A stretch of 64,000 nt of DNA from Bacteroidia bacterium (lineage in GTDB: Bacteria > Bacteroidota > Bacteroidia > J057): contig JAUIKF010000033.1 of NCBI GenBank assembly GCA_030430575.1, forward strand, positions 25,779 to 89,778. Reading direction: 5' to 3'. Of this stretch, positions 43,451 to 51,810 are shown in pieces. Within the stretch, counting starts at the first letter, position 1. Each line of letters opens with the position of its first letter. The notes beneath the pieces are model-generated. The model ran no database searches. It saw nothing but the letters and a program-made list of their open reading frames with translations, and was not told where the DNA came from. Position numbers and translations under genes: made by a program.

Positions 43451-44818
43451 ACCCCATCGAGACGTCGCCGTGCTCAAAAATGCGTGCAAGATATTCATGA
43501 CATCCTGGCGGCTGAGTTCGCCCTTGCGGAAGGCGCTGGCGACGCCATCGCAGAGGATGCCTTGCTTGGTATGACGCAGGCGCGTCGAGAAGCCCCAAAA
43601 CTCCGTTTCATCCCCCCACACATCAAACGGCACACTAAGTCTCGGGTCAGGCTGTTGATAGGCATCAAAGTCGGGCCAGATAGAACCGCCCCAGCGCATG
43701 AGCTTATCCATCACCAAACTCAGAATGGGATTAGTAAATTTTTCCAATACCCTGAATGTGCCAAAATCAATCAAGACCGCTCGCCACGGATCTCGTCCAA
43801 ATTCGCGCGTATGCTGGATATTGACCCCTTCAAAGGTCATGGGGTCCCCATCAAAATGGCTCACCTCTTTGAGGTTCTTGATTTGATCATCGGAAAGGTT
43901 ATGCACTTCCTTGTCCCCGTAAGACAAGCGCATGCGGCCGCTGTCAGGGTCCGCCCATAGCTTCACTGTAGTGACGTAGGTCGTAGAGGTCACGCCATAG
44001 CGACGTAAGAGTAGCTCTACCTCTAGGTGCAGCAACTGCATATCACTTTTGTAAACAGGCAATCCGCCAGGGTTTTCAGGACGACGCTGCGCTCGTCGAA
44101 CCAGCAAGCCTGCTGGGCCTGCAATCCCGCCCGTATTCTTGACATCAAATCCTAGTTTGATCAAGGCATAGGTGGGCAAGGTCTCAAAATGAGAACCGCT
44201 ATGGCGAAAGATAGCCTCTATCAATTGCTGATTGAGGTATTCGATAAATGCCTCTGCCAAGGTCAGCAGACCATTGCCATGGTCGTAATAGCGGTGCTGC
44301 TTCCCCGCTTCCAGACCTGTGCCTTTCACATCCAATAACCCATCTCCTTCTGGTGCTAGCAGTGCCGTATCGAGGCCCAGTCCCTCGTAATTATTTTTCA
44401 ATGAAAACACCAAAGCGCGTCCGTACAGGGCTGGCCGATAGGCTTCCACGGTCTCTCCTGTGAGGGGAATAGCGGTATTGACAATGTCTTGATGCGCCTG
44501 ATTGTCAGACACATAGCACGTATGGCGGATGAGCCATTCGTCAATGCGCTGCTCGATCATGAGCTGCTTGGCGCGACCTGTAAGGTGGGTGAGTTCGGGG
44601 TGAGCCTGCTCTAGGCGTTCCGTCTGCAGGCATGGAAAATCATGCTGAAGCAAGGCATAATTGGCAAAGACGACCTCGCACCCCGAGATCGCATGCACCG
44701 TCTCCGAGGGTACATCTCCCTGCATCAATTCATCTACTGACCGCAAAATCGGCCCTTCTGAAAAAGCCATATTGGGATTGGCATCTACTAGCTGGGGAGG
44801 CATATTGAGGTCTATCAT
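43448..44818 (-). CDS. Uncharacterised protein with SelO/kinase-like motifs
   Basis: 456 residues, no signal peptide or membrane helix. Several blocks recall SelO (UPF0061) protein-AMPylases, which have a kinase fold: LLDVKGTGLEAG (about 160; compare LKGAGLTP), DHGNGLLTLAEAFIEYLNQQ (about 178-197; compare GDGRAVLRSTIREFL), PAGLLVRRAQRRP (about 234) and VLIDFGTFRVLEKF (about 365; compare DYGPFGFLD). The match is weak and shows spacing and residue differences, so the activity is only a hypothesis. Alternatively it is a distinct uncharacterised family. The neighbours are a glycosyltransferase and an acidic lipoprotein. The stop codon overlaps the adjacent family E array. Confidence 0.8.
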   Translation of the reverse strand: MIDLNMPPQLVDANPNMAFSEGPILRSVDELMQGDVPSETVHAISGCEVVFANYALLQHDFPCLQTERLEQAHPELTHLTGRAKQLMIEQRIDEWLIRHTCYVSDNQAHQDIVNTAIPLTGETVEAYRPALYGRALVFSLKNNYEGLGLDTALLAPEGDGLLDVKGTGLEAGKQHRYYDHGNGLLTLAEAFIEYLNQQLIEAIFRHSGSHFETLPTYALIKLGFDVKNTGGIAGPAGLLVRRAQRRPENPGGLPVYKSDMQLLHLEVELLLRRYGVTSTTYVTTVKLWADPDSGRMRLSYGDKEVHNLSDDQIKNLKEVSHFDGDPMTFEGVNIQHTREFGRDPWRAVLIDFGTFRVLEKFTNPILSLVMDKLMRWGGSIWPDFDAYQQPDPRLSVPFDVWGDETEFWGFSTRLRHTKQGILCDGVASAFRKGELSRQDVMNILHAFLSTATSRWG

Positions 44819-44837
44819 GAGAGGAATTATTGATGCT

Positions 44838-44905
44838 TAATTGATGGATTATTGATTGGGAAAATTCATTCAAAATTGATCATTCAATCATTCAAAATTC
44901 TCCCC
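44838..44905. repeat. Family D motif run between genes
   Basis: TTAATTGATGGATTATTGATTG then CATTCAAAATTGATCATTCA motifs fill the gap between the SelO-like start and the GT32 stop, and run into its last codons. Confidence 0.7.
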
Positions 44906-45687
44906 CGAATCTCGGCTTCTGTCAGCGTTCGCCTTACCAATTTGTAAAAATACCCAGGCTTTTCCAGTACATCTTGAGGGGTCATATTCCTTAAATATCC
45001 GTCCCACGCCCTAGATGCCCAGAGATGGTTTCCATAACTTTCTGCGCAGTCGTATTCCAAACTATCAAAAAGGATTTCCAATCCGCGATCGCTACCCGAA
45101 GGCTGATAGAATGCGCTGGGTGGCAAGATCGTCACGTAATCTGCAAAGTCTCTTGCTAGTATTTCAGGGAATTTTACAGACATTTCCCCCCATCCTTCTG
45201 GATCAAATCCCGCGCCTTCTCTCTGACTACCAGGGTGATAGGCTTGAAGCCATTCTTTGAGAAAGGGCGAATCAGGCTCGCTCATGATGACGCCATTGCA
45301 CAGGCCCATGCCATTCTCAATGCCCATGACATAGCGATGCTGAAGCAATTCATCCAGCGGCTTTTCAAGGAAAATGTCTGTATCCAAATATACCCCTCCG
45401 TGTGCGATCATCGTCCTCAGTCGGGCTATATCTGCCTGGTGTTCTACCCGTTGGATAGGAATTCCAAAAATGTCTGTCGGTGCTTTCATTTCTACCATGG
45501 TCAGAAAAGGCTTCAGCCGATCAAACCATTCACTTTCAATCGGAGCGTTGTGATAAAAATAGCATGTTGCTCCTGGATGTGCCTTGATCACGGACCATAG
45601 GCAGAGGTAATTGGCGTAGGCAAAGGGCTTTCCGCCACTGGCGCTCGGCGCTGCAAAACTGACAAAGTGAAACTGACGAGGAATCAT
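44884..45687 (-). CDS. GT32-like glycosyltransferase (DXD sugar-binding family)
   Basis: 267 residues from the ATG at 45687; the frame is open 12 codons further, but MIPRQFHFVSF is the usual beginning of this family. The sugar-nucleotide/metal motif is GGVYLDTDIFLEKPL (about 98-112), preceded by ADIARLRTMIAHGG (about 86-99), both typical of the Gly_transf_sug (OCH1/GT32) family. It transfers a hexose or similar from a nucleotide sugar in the cytoplasm or at its membrane. It lies between two other genes on the minus strand, with a GT-methyltransferase fusion gene upstream, so it may take part in one surface glycan. Confidence 0.88.
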   Translation of the reverse strand: MIPRQFHFVSFAAPSASGGKPFAYANYLCLWSVIKAHPGATCYFYHNAPIESEWFDRLKPFLTMVEMKAPTDIFGIPIQRVEHQADIARLRTMIAHGGVYLDTDIFLEKPLDELLQHRYVMGIENGMGLCNGVIMSEPDSPFLKEWLQAYHPGSQREGAGFDPEGWGEMSVKFPEILARDFADYVTILPPSAFYQPSGSDRGLEILFDSLEYDCAESYGNHLWASRAWDGYLRNMTPQDVLEKPGYFYKLVRRTLTEAEIRGRILND

Positions 45688-45702
45688 GGTGTAAGAATTA
45701 TA

Positions 45703-45880
45703 GGACCGCTCAGGCTTCGACAAGCTCAGCCTTCGCTGCGAGATCGCTCGAAGACTCGCTGTCAGATAAAGGCATGTCTCTTCGTCTCTTGTCTGACAGT
45801 GAACCCGTAGGGTGAGCGATCTGACCTCTGATAGTGAGGCCGCTAGGCCGAACGGTCTGGCAGCGAAGCGGTCCTCTTTT
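45703..45880. repeat. Family E array with one family G copy, overlapping a coding end
   Basis: Units (GACCGCTCAGG ... CTTCGCTGCGAGATCG and reverse copies) fill the 155-bp gap and extend into the 3' end of the next gene, whose last codons they encode. CTTCGACAAGCTCAG at about 45716 is family G. Confidence 0.75.
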
Positions 45881-47312
45881 TGATCACAAATCGCTGCTTA
45901 TAGGTTCTCAAGGGTATTTGTTTTTCTTTACAAAATGCATCTACGATGCAGTGATACCCCTTATTCACCGTATCATGGATAGAAAGATCATACCCCGCAA
46001 GGATGCCATCGGGTTGAAGTTTTTGGTACCAAAGGCGTAATTCATCGGCAAAGGAAGGTAGTTGGCTGTCTCCATCGAGGAAGACAAATGCCAGAGAACC
46101 ATCGGCATATAGGCTGACTGCTTGTAGGGAATGGGCTTGAATGACACGGACGAAAGAGGATACACCTACATCAGCAAATGTCTGCTCTACATCTTTCTTT
46201 GTCGTATCTGAGCGTTCAAAGTGATCTATGGTATCAAATGTAAAAGATTTTGCATTCTGTTGAAGCATCTCAGCCATAAAACATGCACTCCGTCCCAGGT
46301 AGGTTCCCACCTCCACTAGATGCCCGCCAGGCAATGTCCGCACCGCATCTTCGTAGATGCCGCCAAAGTCAAAAAAACCGGGAATCTCCCGATAACGAAA
46401 AGGGGAAACATCGAGCTGCGCTTGAAGGCAATCGAGGTAACTTTGCGGCAATTCGTTCCAAAAAGTGGAAACGATGTTGCCATAATCTGTTTGAGGGCTT
46501 TTCCCTTCCATACAGCGCCAGAGTGCATTTTTCCAAAACCCTGCCCAGACGTGATAAGCCACATAATCCCCGCTGGATTTCCCCAAGGAATTCCAATAGC
46601 CAGGAAGCTTAACGACCTGAATACCAGTGGCCTGGATAGCAGCGGCGAGCGGTAGTTGGTCATCGGCGGGATTGACATAAGGCGATTCTATGCCTTTGAG
46701 ATAATAGGCCATCCAGGCATCCACCAAGTCCCCACATTGCCAGCAAGCCAATAAGCCATTATTGAATTGGAAGCCTCCGGCCAGTTGTTCCCAATTTGTC
46801 CCAAATACCGTCTCAAAGATTTCCCTCTTCACCATTGGCGGGACCTTGATGGCATCTCCTTTTGGGTCTTTTTTATTAAAATACAAATACCCATCAAAAG
46901 CCCTTTCGTTTTCCACCACGCCCCAAATGGTCGGTACGCGGGAATAAGCAAGGGATATGTCTTCTATTTTTGAGGCTAACAAGGGGGTGAATGCCATGTC
47001 CGCGTCCAGCAGAAAGACCAGCTCGTCAGCGTATTTTTTCAACACATAAAACCGCGCCAAGCGGTTGGTGAGGTCATTGCCTACGGCACCCTGATAGTGT
47101 TCAGGTAGGAAGGAAGAAACGGCTTGATCAGCACGTAGTTCGTCAAACGTAAAAACCTCCATTGGAACATCCAATGCCCTAAATGGCGCAATCGTGTCTG
47201 CATCCAGATCCTTTTCACAATAGATCAGCGTCACAGGCATCATCACCTGCGCCACAAATGACCGCACAGCCAAGTACGTCAGGCAGGCATATGCCCTGTC
47301 AAAAATCCAAAT
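45843..47312 (-). CDS. Glycosyltransferase-methyltransferase fusion protein
   Basis: About 490 residues. The N-terminal half is a GT-A fold: a first strand IWIFDRAYACLTYL, then the metal site FLLDADMAF (DxD) and FNNGLLACWQCG. The C-terminal 180 residues form a class I S-adenosylmethionine methyltransferase (Methyltransf_24-like): LVEVGTYLGRSACFMAEML binds the cofactor, AFVFLDGDSQ follows, and PDGILAGYDL is motif IV. So one polypeptide may add and then methylate a sugar. The start is uncertain. The frame is open to an ATG at 47435, but codons up to about 47320 are family B repeat; the first protein-like codon is an ATT at 47312. The last residues (TASLPDRSA) are encoded by family E DNA. Confidence 0.8.
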   Translation of the reverse strand: MWIFDRAYACLTYLAVRSFVAQVMMPVTLIYCEKDLDADTIAPFRALDVPMEVFTFDELRADQAVSSFLPEHYQGAVGNDLTNRLARFYVLKKYADELVFLLDADMAFTPLLASKIEDISLAYSRVPTIWGVVENERAFDGYLYFNKKDPKGDAIKVPPMVKREIFETVFGTNWEQLAGGFQFNNGLLACWQCGDLVDAWMAYYLKGIESPYVNPADDQLPLAAAIQATGIQVVKLPGYWNSLGKSSGDYVAYHVWAGFWKNALWRCMEGKSPQTDYGNIVSTFWNELPQSYLDCLQAQLDVSPFRYREIPGFFDFGGIYEDAVRTLPGGHLVEVGTYLGRSACFMAEMLQQNAKSFTFDTIDHFERSDTTKKDVEQTFADVGVSSFVRVIQAHSLQAVSLYADGSLAFVFLDGDSQLPSFADELRLWYQKLQPDGILAGYDLSIHDTVNKGYHCIVDAFCKEKQIPLRTYKQRFVIKKRTASLPDRSA

Positions 47313-47333
47313 GGCGCGGGAGGGAGGGAAGAG

Positions 47334-47368
47334 AATGATAGAATGAGGGAATGATAGAATGAACAAAA
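47334..47368. repeat. Family B run upstream of the GT-methyltransferase gene
   Basis: GAATGATAGAATGAGG motifs, single orientation, between this gene and the REP-associated transposase. Confidence 0.75.
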
Positions 47369-47452
47369 ACCTAATATAGGGAAATATACCTAAAATTGAA
47401 ACATTTTTTTGTTTCATCCGAATATCAACCCACAAACCCTAATATCATTATC

Positions 47453-48043
47453 ATGTCAGAAAAATTTAACGGTAGATACCGAATCCCCTCTGCTCGCGCG
47501 TCTTGGTGGGATTACACCAACAATGGCGCATATTTCATTACCATTTGTACCAAAAACCGCCGCCATTTCTTTGGTGGGATTTTAGATGGCGAAATGCATC
47601 TATCACATGTAGGAGAGGTCGCCCACGAATTCTGGGCAGGAATCCCCCAACATTTCCCATTCGTCGAATTGGGGGAATTTGTGATCATGCCGAACCATGT
47701 TCATGGGATATTGGTGATTAATCACCCCAATGATCCGTCGGCGGAAATTGTAGAGACGTTGGAATCCAACGTCTCTACAATCCCGCCGACCCCAACGTCC
47801 GATACACCCCCCAAAAACGAATTCATGGCATCTATTTCCCCAAAATCGGGGTCCGTTTCGTCCATCATCCGATCCTATAAATCGGAGGTGACAAAATTTT
47901 GCCGACGGTTTTACGACCGGCAATTTGGGTGGCAGGCGCGATTTCATGATGTCATTATCCGTGATGAGGCCGCATACCAGCAGATCAGCCAATATATCCG
48001 AAATAACCCAGGCAACTGGGATGAAGACATGTTTTCTAACTAG
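47453..48043 (+). CDS. REP-associated tyrosine transposase (HuH/Y1 family)
   Basis: 196 residues from the ATG at 47453 (the frame extends 19 codons upstream, but the family begins near SEKFNGRYRIPSARASWWDY). The HuH active site is MPNHVHGIL (about 82-90), and a late Tyr (RFYDRQFGWQARFHD) is in the usual place. These single-strand transposases act on short REP palindromes and are usually domesticated. An in-frame palindrome (47740-47787) sits in the middle of this gene and adds the residues around VETLESNVSTI. The flanks carry other hairpins, but no second copy of that palindrome was seen. Confidence 0.93.
   Translation: MSEKFNGRYRIPSARASWWDYTNNGAYFITICTKNRRHFFGGILDGEMHLSHVGEVAHEFWAGIPQHFPFVELGEFVIMPNHVHGILVINHPNDPSAEIVETLESNVSTIPPTPTSDTPPKNEFMASISPKSGSVSSIIRSYKSEVTKFCRRFYDRQFGWQARFHDVIIRDEAAYQQISQYIRNNPGNWDEDMFSN
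47740..47787. repeat. REP-like palindrome nested in the transposase gene
   Basis: ATTGTAGAGACGTTGG (47747-47762) and CCAACGTCTCTACAAT (47766-47781) are perfect complements with a 3-base loop, extended by GGCGG/CCGCC outside two short bulges. The core GTAGAGACG...CGTCTCTAC resembles repeats known from cyanobacteria and Bacteroidota. It keeps the reading frame. Confidence 0.92.
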
Positions 48044-48067
48044 CGGAATTAATTCTAATTTCGCCCC

Positions 48068-50107
48068 ATGAAACCACCCATTGCAAAGCAACAGCCCAAA
48101 GTACTGGAAACCCATGGCCACCAGCGTCAAGACCCCTATTTCTGGCTCAACGAGCGAGAAAACCCCGAGGTGATCGGTTACCTCAAGGCAGAGAATGCCT
48201 ATAAGGAATCGGTGCTTGCACCCACCAAGGAATTTCAGGAAATCCTGTTTGAGGAGATGAAGGGACGTATCAAGCAGGACGACAGTTCTGTGCCCTATCG
48301 CAAGGACGATTATTTTTATTATAGCAGGTATGAGACGGGCAAAGAATACCCCATTTATTGTAGGAAAAAAGGAGCGCTGACGGCAGATGAGGAAATCATC
48401 CTGGATGTAAATATCCTCGCCGAAGGCAAGGACTATTGTGCCGTCGCTGGTGGCACCAATGTCAGCGATGACCATCGCTACCTCGCCTACTCGACTGACT
48501 ACGTCAGTCGCCGCATCTACACGCTCAACGTGCGTGACCTCACCACAGGCGAGGACCTCGCCGACCAGATTCCCAGGATCACAGGCAATGTCGTCTGGTC
48601 CAAGGACAACCGCACCTTATTTTATTCTAAACAAGATCCTCAGACCCTGCGGTCTTACCAGATCTACCGCCATACGTTGGGGGCCGATGCGAGCGATGAT
48701 GTGCTTGTATTTCAGGAAGACGATGACACCTATCGATGTTACGTCACCCGCACCAAATCCCGCAAATATCTGGTCATCCAGGCAGCCAGTACCCTTTCGG
48801 ATGAGGTCCATATCCTGGAGGCCGACAAGCCTTACGACGAATTTCGTCTATTTGCTCCGCGCGAGCGGGAGCTGGAATATAGCATAGACCATGCAGGAGA
48901 CCATTTTTACATCCACACCAACCTTGACGCCAAGAACTTCTGCCTTATGCGGTGTAGCGAAGCTGCTACAACAAAAGAAAATTGGGAAACGGTGATTCCA
49001 CATAGAACGGATGTGTTACTAGAAAACATAGAACTGTTCAAAGATTTCTTGGTACTGGATGAACGGAAAAATGGCTTACATCATCTGCGGATCATGCCTT
49101 GGGAAGGGGAAGAACATTACCTTGAATTTCAGGAAGCAACCTACTCGGCGGGCATCGGATACAATCCTGAATATGATACAAAAGTGTTGCGCTACCACTA
49201 TGATTCGATGACGACACCTAGTTCTATCTACGACTATGACATGGTCGGCCGTACGCAGACCTTGATGAAGCAACAAGAGATTCTGGGTGGATTTGAAGTC
49301 AGCAATTACCGTTCGCAGCGGGTATTTGCGACGGCAGATGATGGGACAAAAGTTCCCATGTCATTGGTGCATCATCGCGATACGCCGCTGGATGGGCGTG
49401 CGCCACTGCTGCTGTATGGCTACGGTTCCTATGGCTATAGTATAGATCCCTATTTCAGTAGCAGCCGCCTCAGCCTGCTCAATCGTGGATTTATCTATGT
49501 CATCGCCCATATTCGCGGGGGAGAGGAGATGGGTCGTCAGTGGTATGATGATGGGAAAATGTTAAACAAAAAAAACACCTTCACCGATTTCATCGCTTGT
49601 GGAGAACACCTGGTGAAGGAGGGGTATACCTCAGCGGGCAAGCTTTTTGCGATGGGCGGCAGTGCAGGGGGCTTGTTGATGGGGGCCATCATCAATATGC
49701 GGCCTGACCTGTGGGCGGGTATTGTGGCGGCGGTGCCGTTTGTGGATGTCGTCACGACGATGCTCGACGATAGCATTCCGCTCACCACGGGTGAATACGA
49801 CGAGTGGGGCAACCCCAATGTCAAGGAATATTATGACTATATCCTCTCTTATTCGCCTTACGACAATATCGAACCCAAAGCCTATCCACCGATGCTCGTG
49901 ACGACAGGCATCCACGATTCCCAGGTCCAATACTGGGAACCTGCCAAATGGGTCGCCAAGCTGCGTGTCACCAAAACGGATGATCATCCATTGCTCTTAC
50001 ACACGAACCTCGAAACAGGCCATGGCGGCGCTTCAGGACGCTTTGAGGCGCTGAAGGAGGTTGCGATGGAGTATGCGTTTTTGTTGTGGCTGGCGGAGGG
50101 GAAATGA
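48068..50107 (+). CDS. Oligopeptidase B-like S9 peptidase
   Basis: 679 residues, two domains: an N-terminal seven-bladed beta-propeller (about 60-400) and a C-terminal alpha/beta-hydrolase. The catalytic Ser is in MGGSAGGLLMG (about 525), the Asp in TTGIHDSQVQY (about 615) and the His in NLETGHGGASGRF (about 650). YGYGSYGYSIDPYF is the family motif near the oxyanion region. Oligopeptidase B cuts peptides after basic residues; no signal peptide, so it is cytoplasmic. It follows the transposase gene by 24 bp but has no clear functional link to it. The next gene is convergent and separated by a hairpin. Confidence 0.96.
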   Translation: MKPPIAKQQPKVLETHGHQRQDPYFWLNERENPEVIGYLKAENAYKESVLAPTKEFQEILFEEMKGRIKQDDSSVPYRKDDYFYYSRYETGKEYPIYCRKKGALTADEEIILDVNILAEGKDYCAVAGGTNVSDDHRYLAYSTDYVSRRIYTLNVRDLTTGEDLADQIPRITGNVVWSKDNRTLFYSKQDPQTLRSYQIYRHTLGADASDDVLVFQEDDDTYRCYVTRTKSRKYLVIQAASTLSDEVHILEADKPYDEFRLFAPRERELEYSIDHAGDHFYIHTNLDAKNFCLMRCSEAATTKENWETVIPHRTDVLLENIELFKDFLVLDERKNGLHHLRIMPWEGEEHYLEFQEATYSAGIGYNPEYDTKVLRYHYDSMTTPSSIYDYDMVGRTQTLMKQQEILGGFEVSNYRSQRVFATADDGTKVPMSLVHHRDTPLDGRAPLLLYGYGSYGYSIDPYFSSSRLSLLNRGFIYVIAHIRGGEEMGRQWYDDGKMLNKKNTFTDFIACGEHLVKEGYTSAGKLFAMGGSAGGLLMGAIINMRPDLWAGIVAAVPFVDVVTTMLDDSIPLTTGEYDEWGNPNVKEYYDYILSYSPYDNIEPKAYPPMLVTTGIHDSQVQYWEPAKWVAKLRVTKTDDHPLLLHTNLETGHGGASGRFEALKEVAMEYAFLLWLAEGK

Positions 50108-50129
50108 TTGATTAATCTATTCTTCCTAT

Positions 50130-50160
50130 GTTACTTTTTTTAGAAAAAAGTAACCAAAAA
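50130..50160. terminator. Perfect 11-bp stem between convergent genes
   Basis: GTTACTTTTTT (50130-50140) and AAAAAAGTAAC (50144-50154) with loop TAG. It lies between the peptidase gene and the convergent anti-sigma-like gene. The T/A-rich stem suits bidirectional termination. The same motif type (GTTACTTTTTT..AAGTAACCAAAAAA) is widely dispersed in bacterial genomes. Confidence 0.65.
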
Positions 50161-50252
50161 ATCGAAGCGAGCCAACCAAGGCCAACCCTTCTAGCCATCC
50201 GCGCGCGCTCGCTTCACCCCAGCCGCACTTACTCTGGACATCTTTCGATTAG

Positions 50253-50981
50253 CTATGAATCCTTGATTACATTTAATAACGCTTCCGCCTGCTTAGCGCG
50301 GTAATGCGGCCCTTCCCTAATCTCCTCAAGCAAGTTGATGGCTTGTCCTTCTTCCCCTATTAGCAACAAACAGATTGCTCTTCTCCATTGTGCTACATCG
50401 CGAAATGTTCCTTCCATTTGCAGGGACTTGTACAACGGAATCGCTTCTTCATAATCCCCCATTTGTACCAAAGATTCTGCATAGTATAAGGTGATCTTGG
50501 GAGAATTGGCAGTCCGATTGAGCGTTTTGAATAAGGAAATGGCTGAGGCAAAATCCTGTTGATTGTAATACAAATAGGCAGAGTCCTTTTTGGTAGGGGA
50601 TTCTGCGCCGTCACTTCGCTCTCTTGTGAGGGGGTAAGGATCCAAATGCCCTATCGCTAGTTGATCAAATCCTTCAGGACCACTAGAAGGCAATATCCAT
50701 ATCATGGAAAAAACTGCCGCAATAGCCGCAGCCACAGCTATTCCCCACCGAAGACGTACCGTCTTCTGACGTTGACGAAACGACTCATACTGAGCGCGGA
50801 CAGCGACTTTTTCTTCCGCGCGCTTTGCAGCGCGGAGAATAGCGATCTGGCGAGCCTGCTGGTTCACAGCCGCTGCGAATTCAGGGTCTGTCTCCATCTT
50901 TCGGCGGATGTCCCGCTTTTCGCTATCGTTCGGCAGATCTGCCAGATAGTCAGCTATAAGGGCATTATCGGTAGAATCCAT
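50253..50981 (-). CDS. Membrane anti-sigma-like protein with periplasmic TPR domain
   Basis: 242 residues. Residues 1-77 are cytoplasmic and charged, with an anti-sigma-like start (LIADYLADLPNDSEKRDIRRKM). A single membrane helix (about 79-98, WGIAVAAAIAAVFSMIWIL) is followed by a periplasmic half with two or three TPR-like units (LYYNQQDFASAISLFKTLN, LYYAESLVQMGDYEEAIPLY). No zinc-binding HxxxCxxC motif, so it is not a classical ZAS anti-sigma factor. It lies 104 bp downstream of the sigma factor gene on the same strand and is the expected partner. The periplasmic TPR half could be a sensor or a protease target. Function is inferred from context. Confidence 0.8.
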   Translation of the reverse strand: MDSTDNALIADYLADLPNDSEKRDIRRKMETDPEFAAAVNQQARQIAILRAAKRAEEKVAVRAQYESFRQRQKTVRLRWGIAVAAAIAAVFSMIWILPSSGPEGFDQLAIGHLDPYPLTRERSDGAESPTKKDSAYLYYNQQDFASAISLFKTLNRTANSPKITLYYAESLVQMGDYEEAIPLYKSLQMEGTFRDVAQWRRAICLLLIGEEGQAINLLEEIREGPHYRAKQAEALLNVIKDS

Positions 50982-50983
50982 TA

Positions 50984-51088
50984 TGAGATTATTGATTGAT
51001 AAATTGATTCATTATTGATTGGCGGGTGTTGATAATCAGTAGGTTAGCATCTTGAATTAATAATCAGTCAATCAATAATGAATAATCA
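50984..51088. repeat. Family D tandem-motif hairpin between sigma and anti-sigma-like genes
   Basis: TTATTGATTGATAAATTG motifs (about 50990-51020) and AATAATCAGTCAATCAATAATG motifs (about 51055-51085) face each other. It fills the gap inside a likely operon and could reduce read-through to the downstream gene. Confidence 0.85.
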
Positions 51089-51664
51089 TCCCTCTGCTTG
51101 TTTCATTTTCTTGAGCCATTGCTGATAGCAGCGATGGCGCGTGACTTTGACGACATTAGGACTAGCGAAGTCCATTAGGGTAGCGATTTCTTTTTGGGGT
51201 CTTTTTTCGACATACACGAATTTCAAGAGCTTTTGGCACTTTTCTCCTAGCATCGCGAGCGCCGTCTGAACCTGTTTTATCTGCTGTTGCATATTGGCTT
51301 TGGCATCAGCTGAGAGGTCTTCATCTTCTGGCTTCAGGTGTATAGCTAATTGCCGTTCTACCTCTCCTTCTCCCAGCAACCATTTAGCATGGGCGCGGTT
51401 CAATTCCCGCCAGACATTCCAGCAAATCCCAAATACATAGGTGCGGATGTTGCTGAGGTATTGCAGCTTGTCTGAAAGGATATTTTCCCGAAAAATCAAA
51501 ATCGCGTCCATATACACATCTTCTGCATCGGCGAGATTACAGTTGGTTTTTTTGATTAACGTTCTGACACAGTAGCGACTCGTCTCGGCGAAGACGTATT
51601 CCAGGCCTTGATTGTCGCCATTTTTGATTTGTGTTGCTAATTGTCGGAACCGCTGGTCTGTCAT
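51086..51664 (-). CDS. Sigma-70 family RNA polymerase sigma factor (ECF-like)
   Basis: 192 residues with sigma region 2 (about 20-90; NLADAEDVYMDAILIFREN and LSNIRTYVFGICWNVW) and region 4 (about 125-190; KCQKLLKFVYVEKRPQKEIATLM with the helix-turn-helix recognition helix). The linker in between lacks region 1.1 and 3. It would direct polymerase to a specific set of promoters, under control of the membrane protein encoded downstream. A candidate promoter (51712-51741) resembles the normal Bacteroidota form rather than an ECF type. Confidence 0.92.
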   Translation of the reverse strand: MTDQRFRQLATQIKNGDNQGLEYVFAETSRYCVRTLIKKTNCNLADAEDVYMDAILIFRENILSDKLQYLSNIRTYVFGICWNVWRELNRAHAKWLLGEGEVERQLAIHLKPEDEDLSADAKANMQQQIKQVQTALAMLGEKCQKLLKFVYVEKRPQKEIATLMDFASPNVVKVTRHRCYQQWLKKMKQAEG

Positions 51665-51711
51665 GTGGTCTAGGGGAAAATGTAGGAGAATGGGCTTCTC
51701 TGTTCACTTCC

Positions 51712-51741
51712 CGAAGATACAAAATCGAGATCAAGTGCAAA
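51712..51741 (-). promoter_or_regulatory. Promoter-like element upstream of the sigma factor gene
   Basis: On the minus strand TTTG (51738-51741) and TATCTTCG (51712-51719) are 18 bp apart; the second differs by one base from TAnnTTTG. The TTTG is inside a family A motif. Confidence 0.45.
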
Positions 51742-51810
51742 CTCAAGTTCAAATTCAATGATTATACATTAGACCTGATAGAAAGTCCGTTTTGACTTTT
51801 GGCTGATTTT

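Noticed and set aside
43180..43598. Arg/Ser-rich frames in the E arrays
   Set aside because: They are translations of GC-rich repeat units (DRS, RSGR patterns) with no gene signals.
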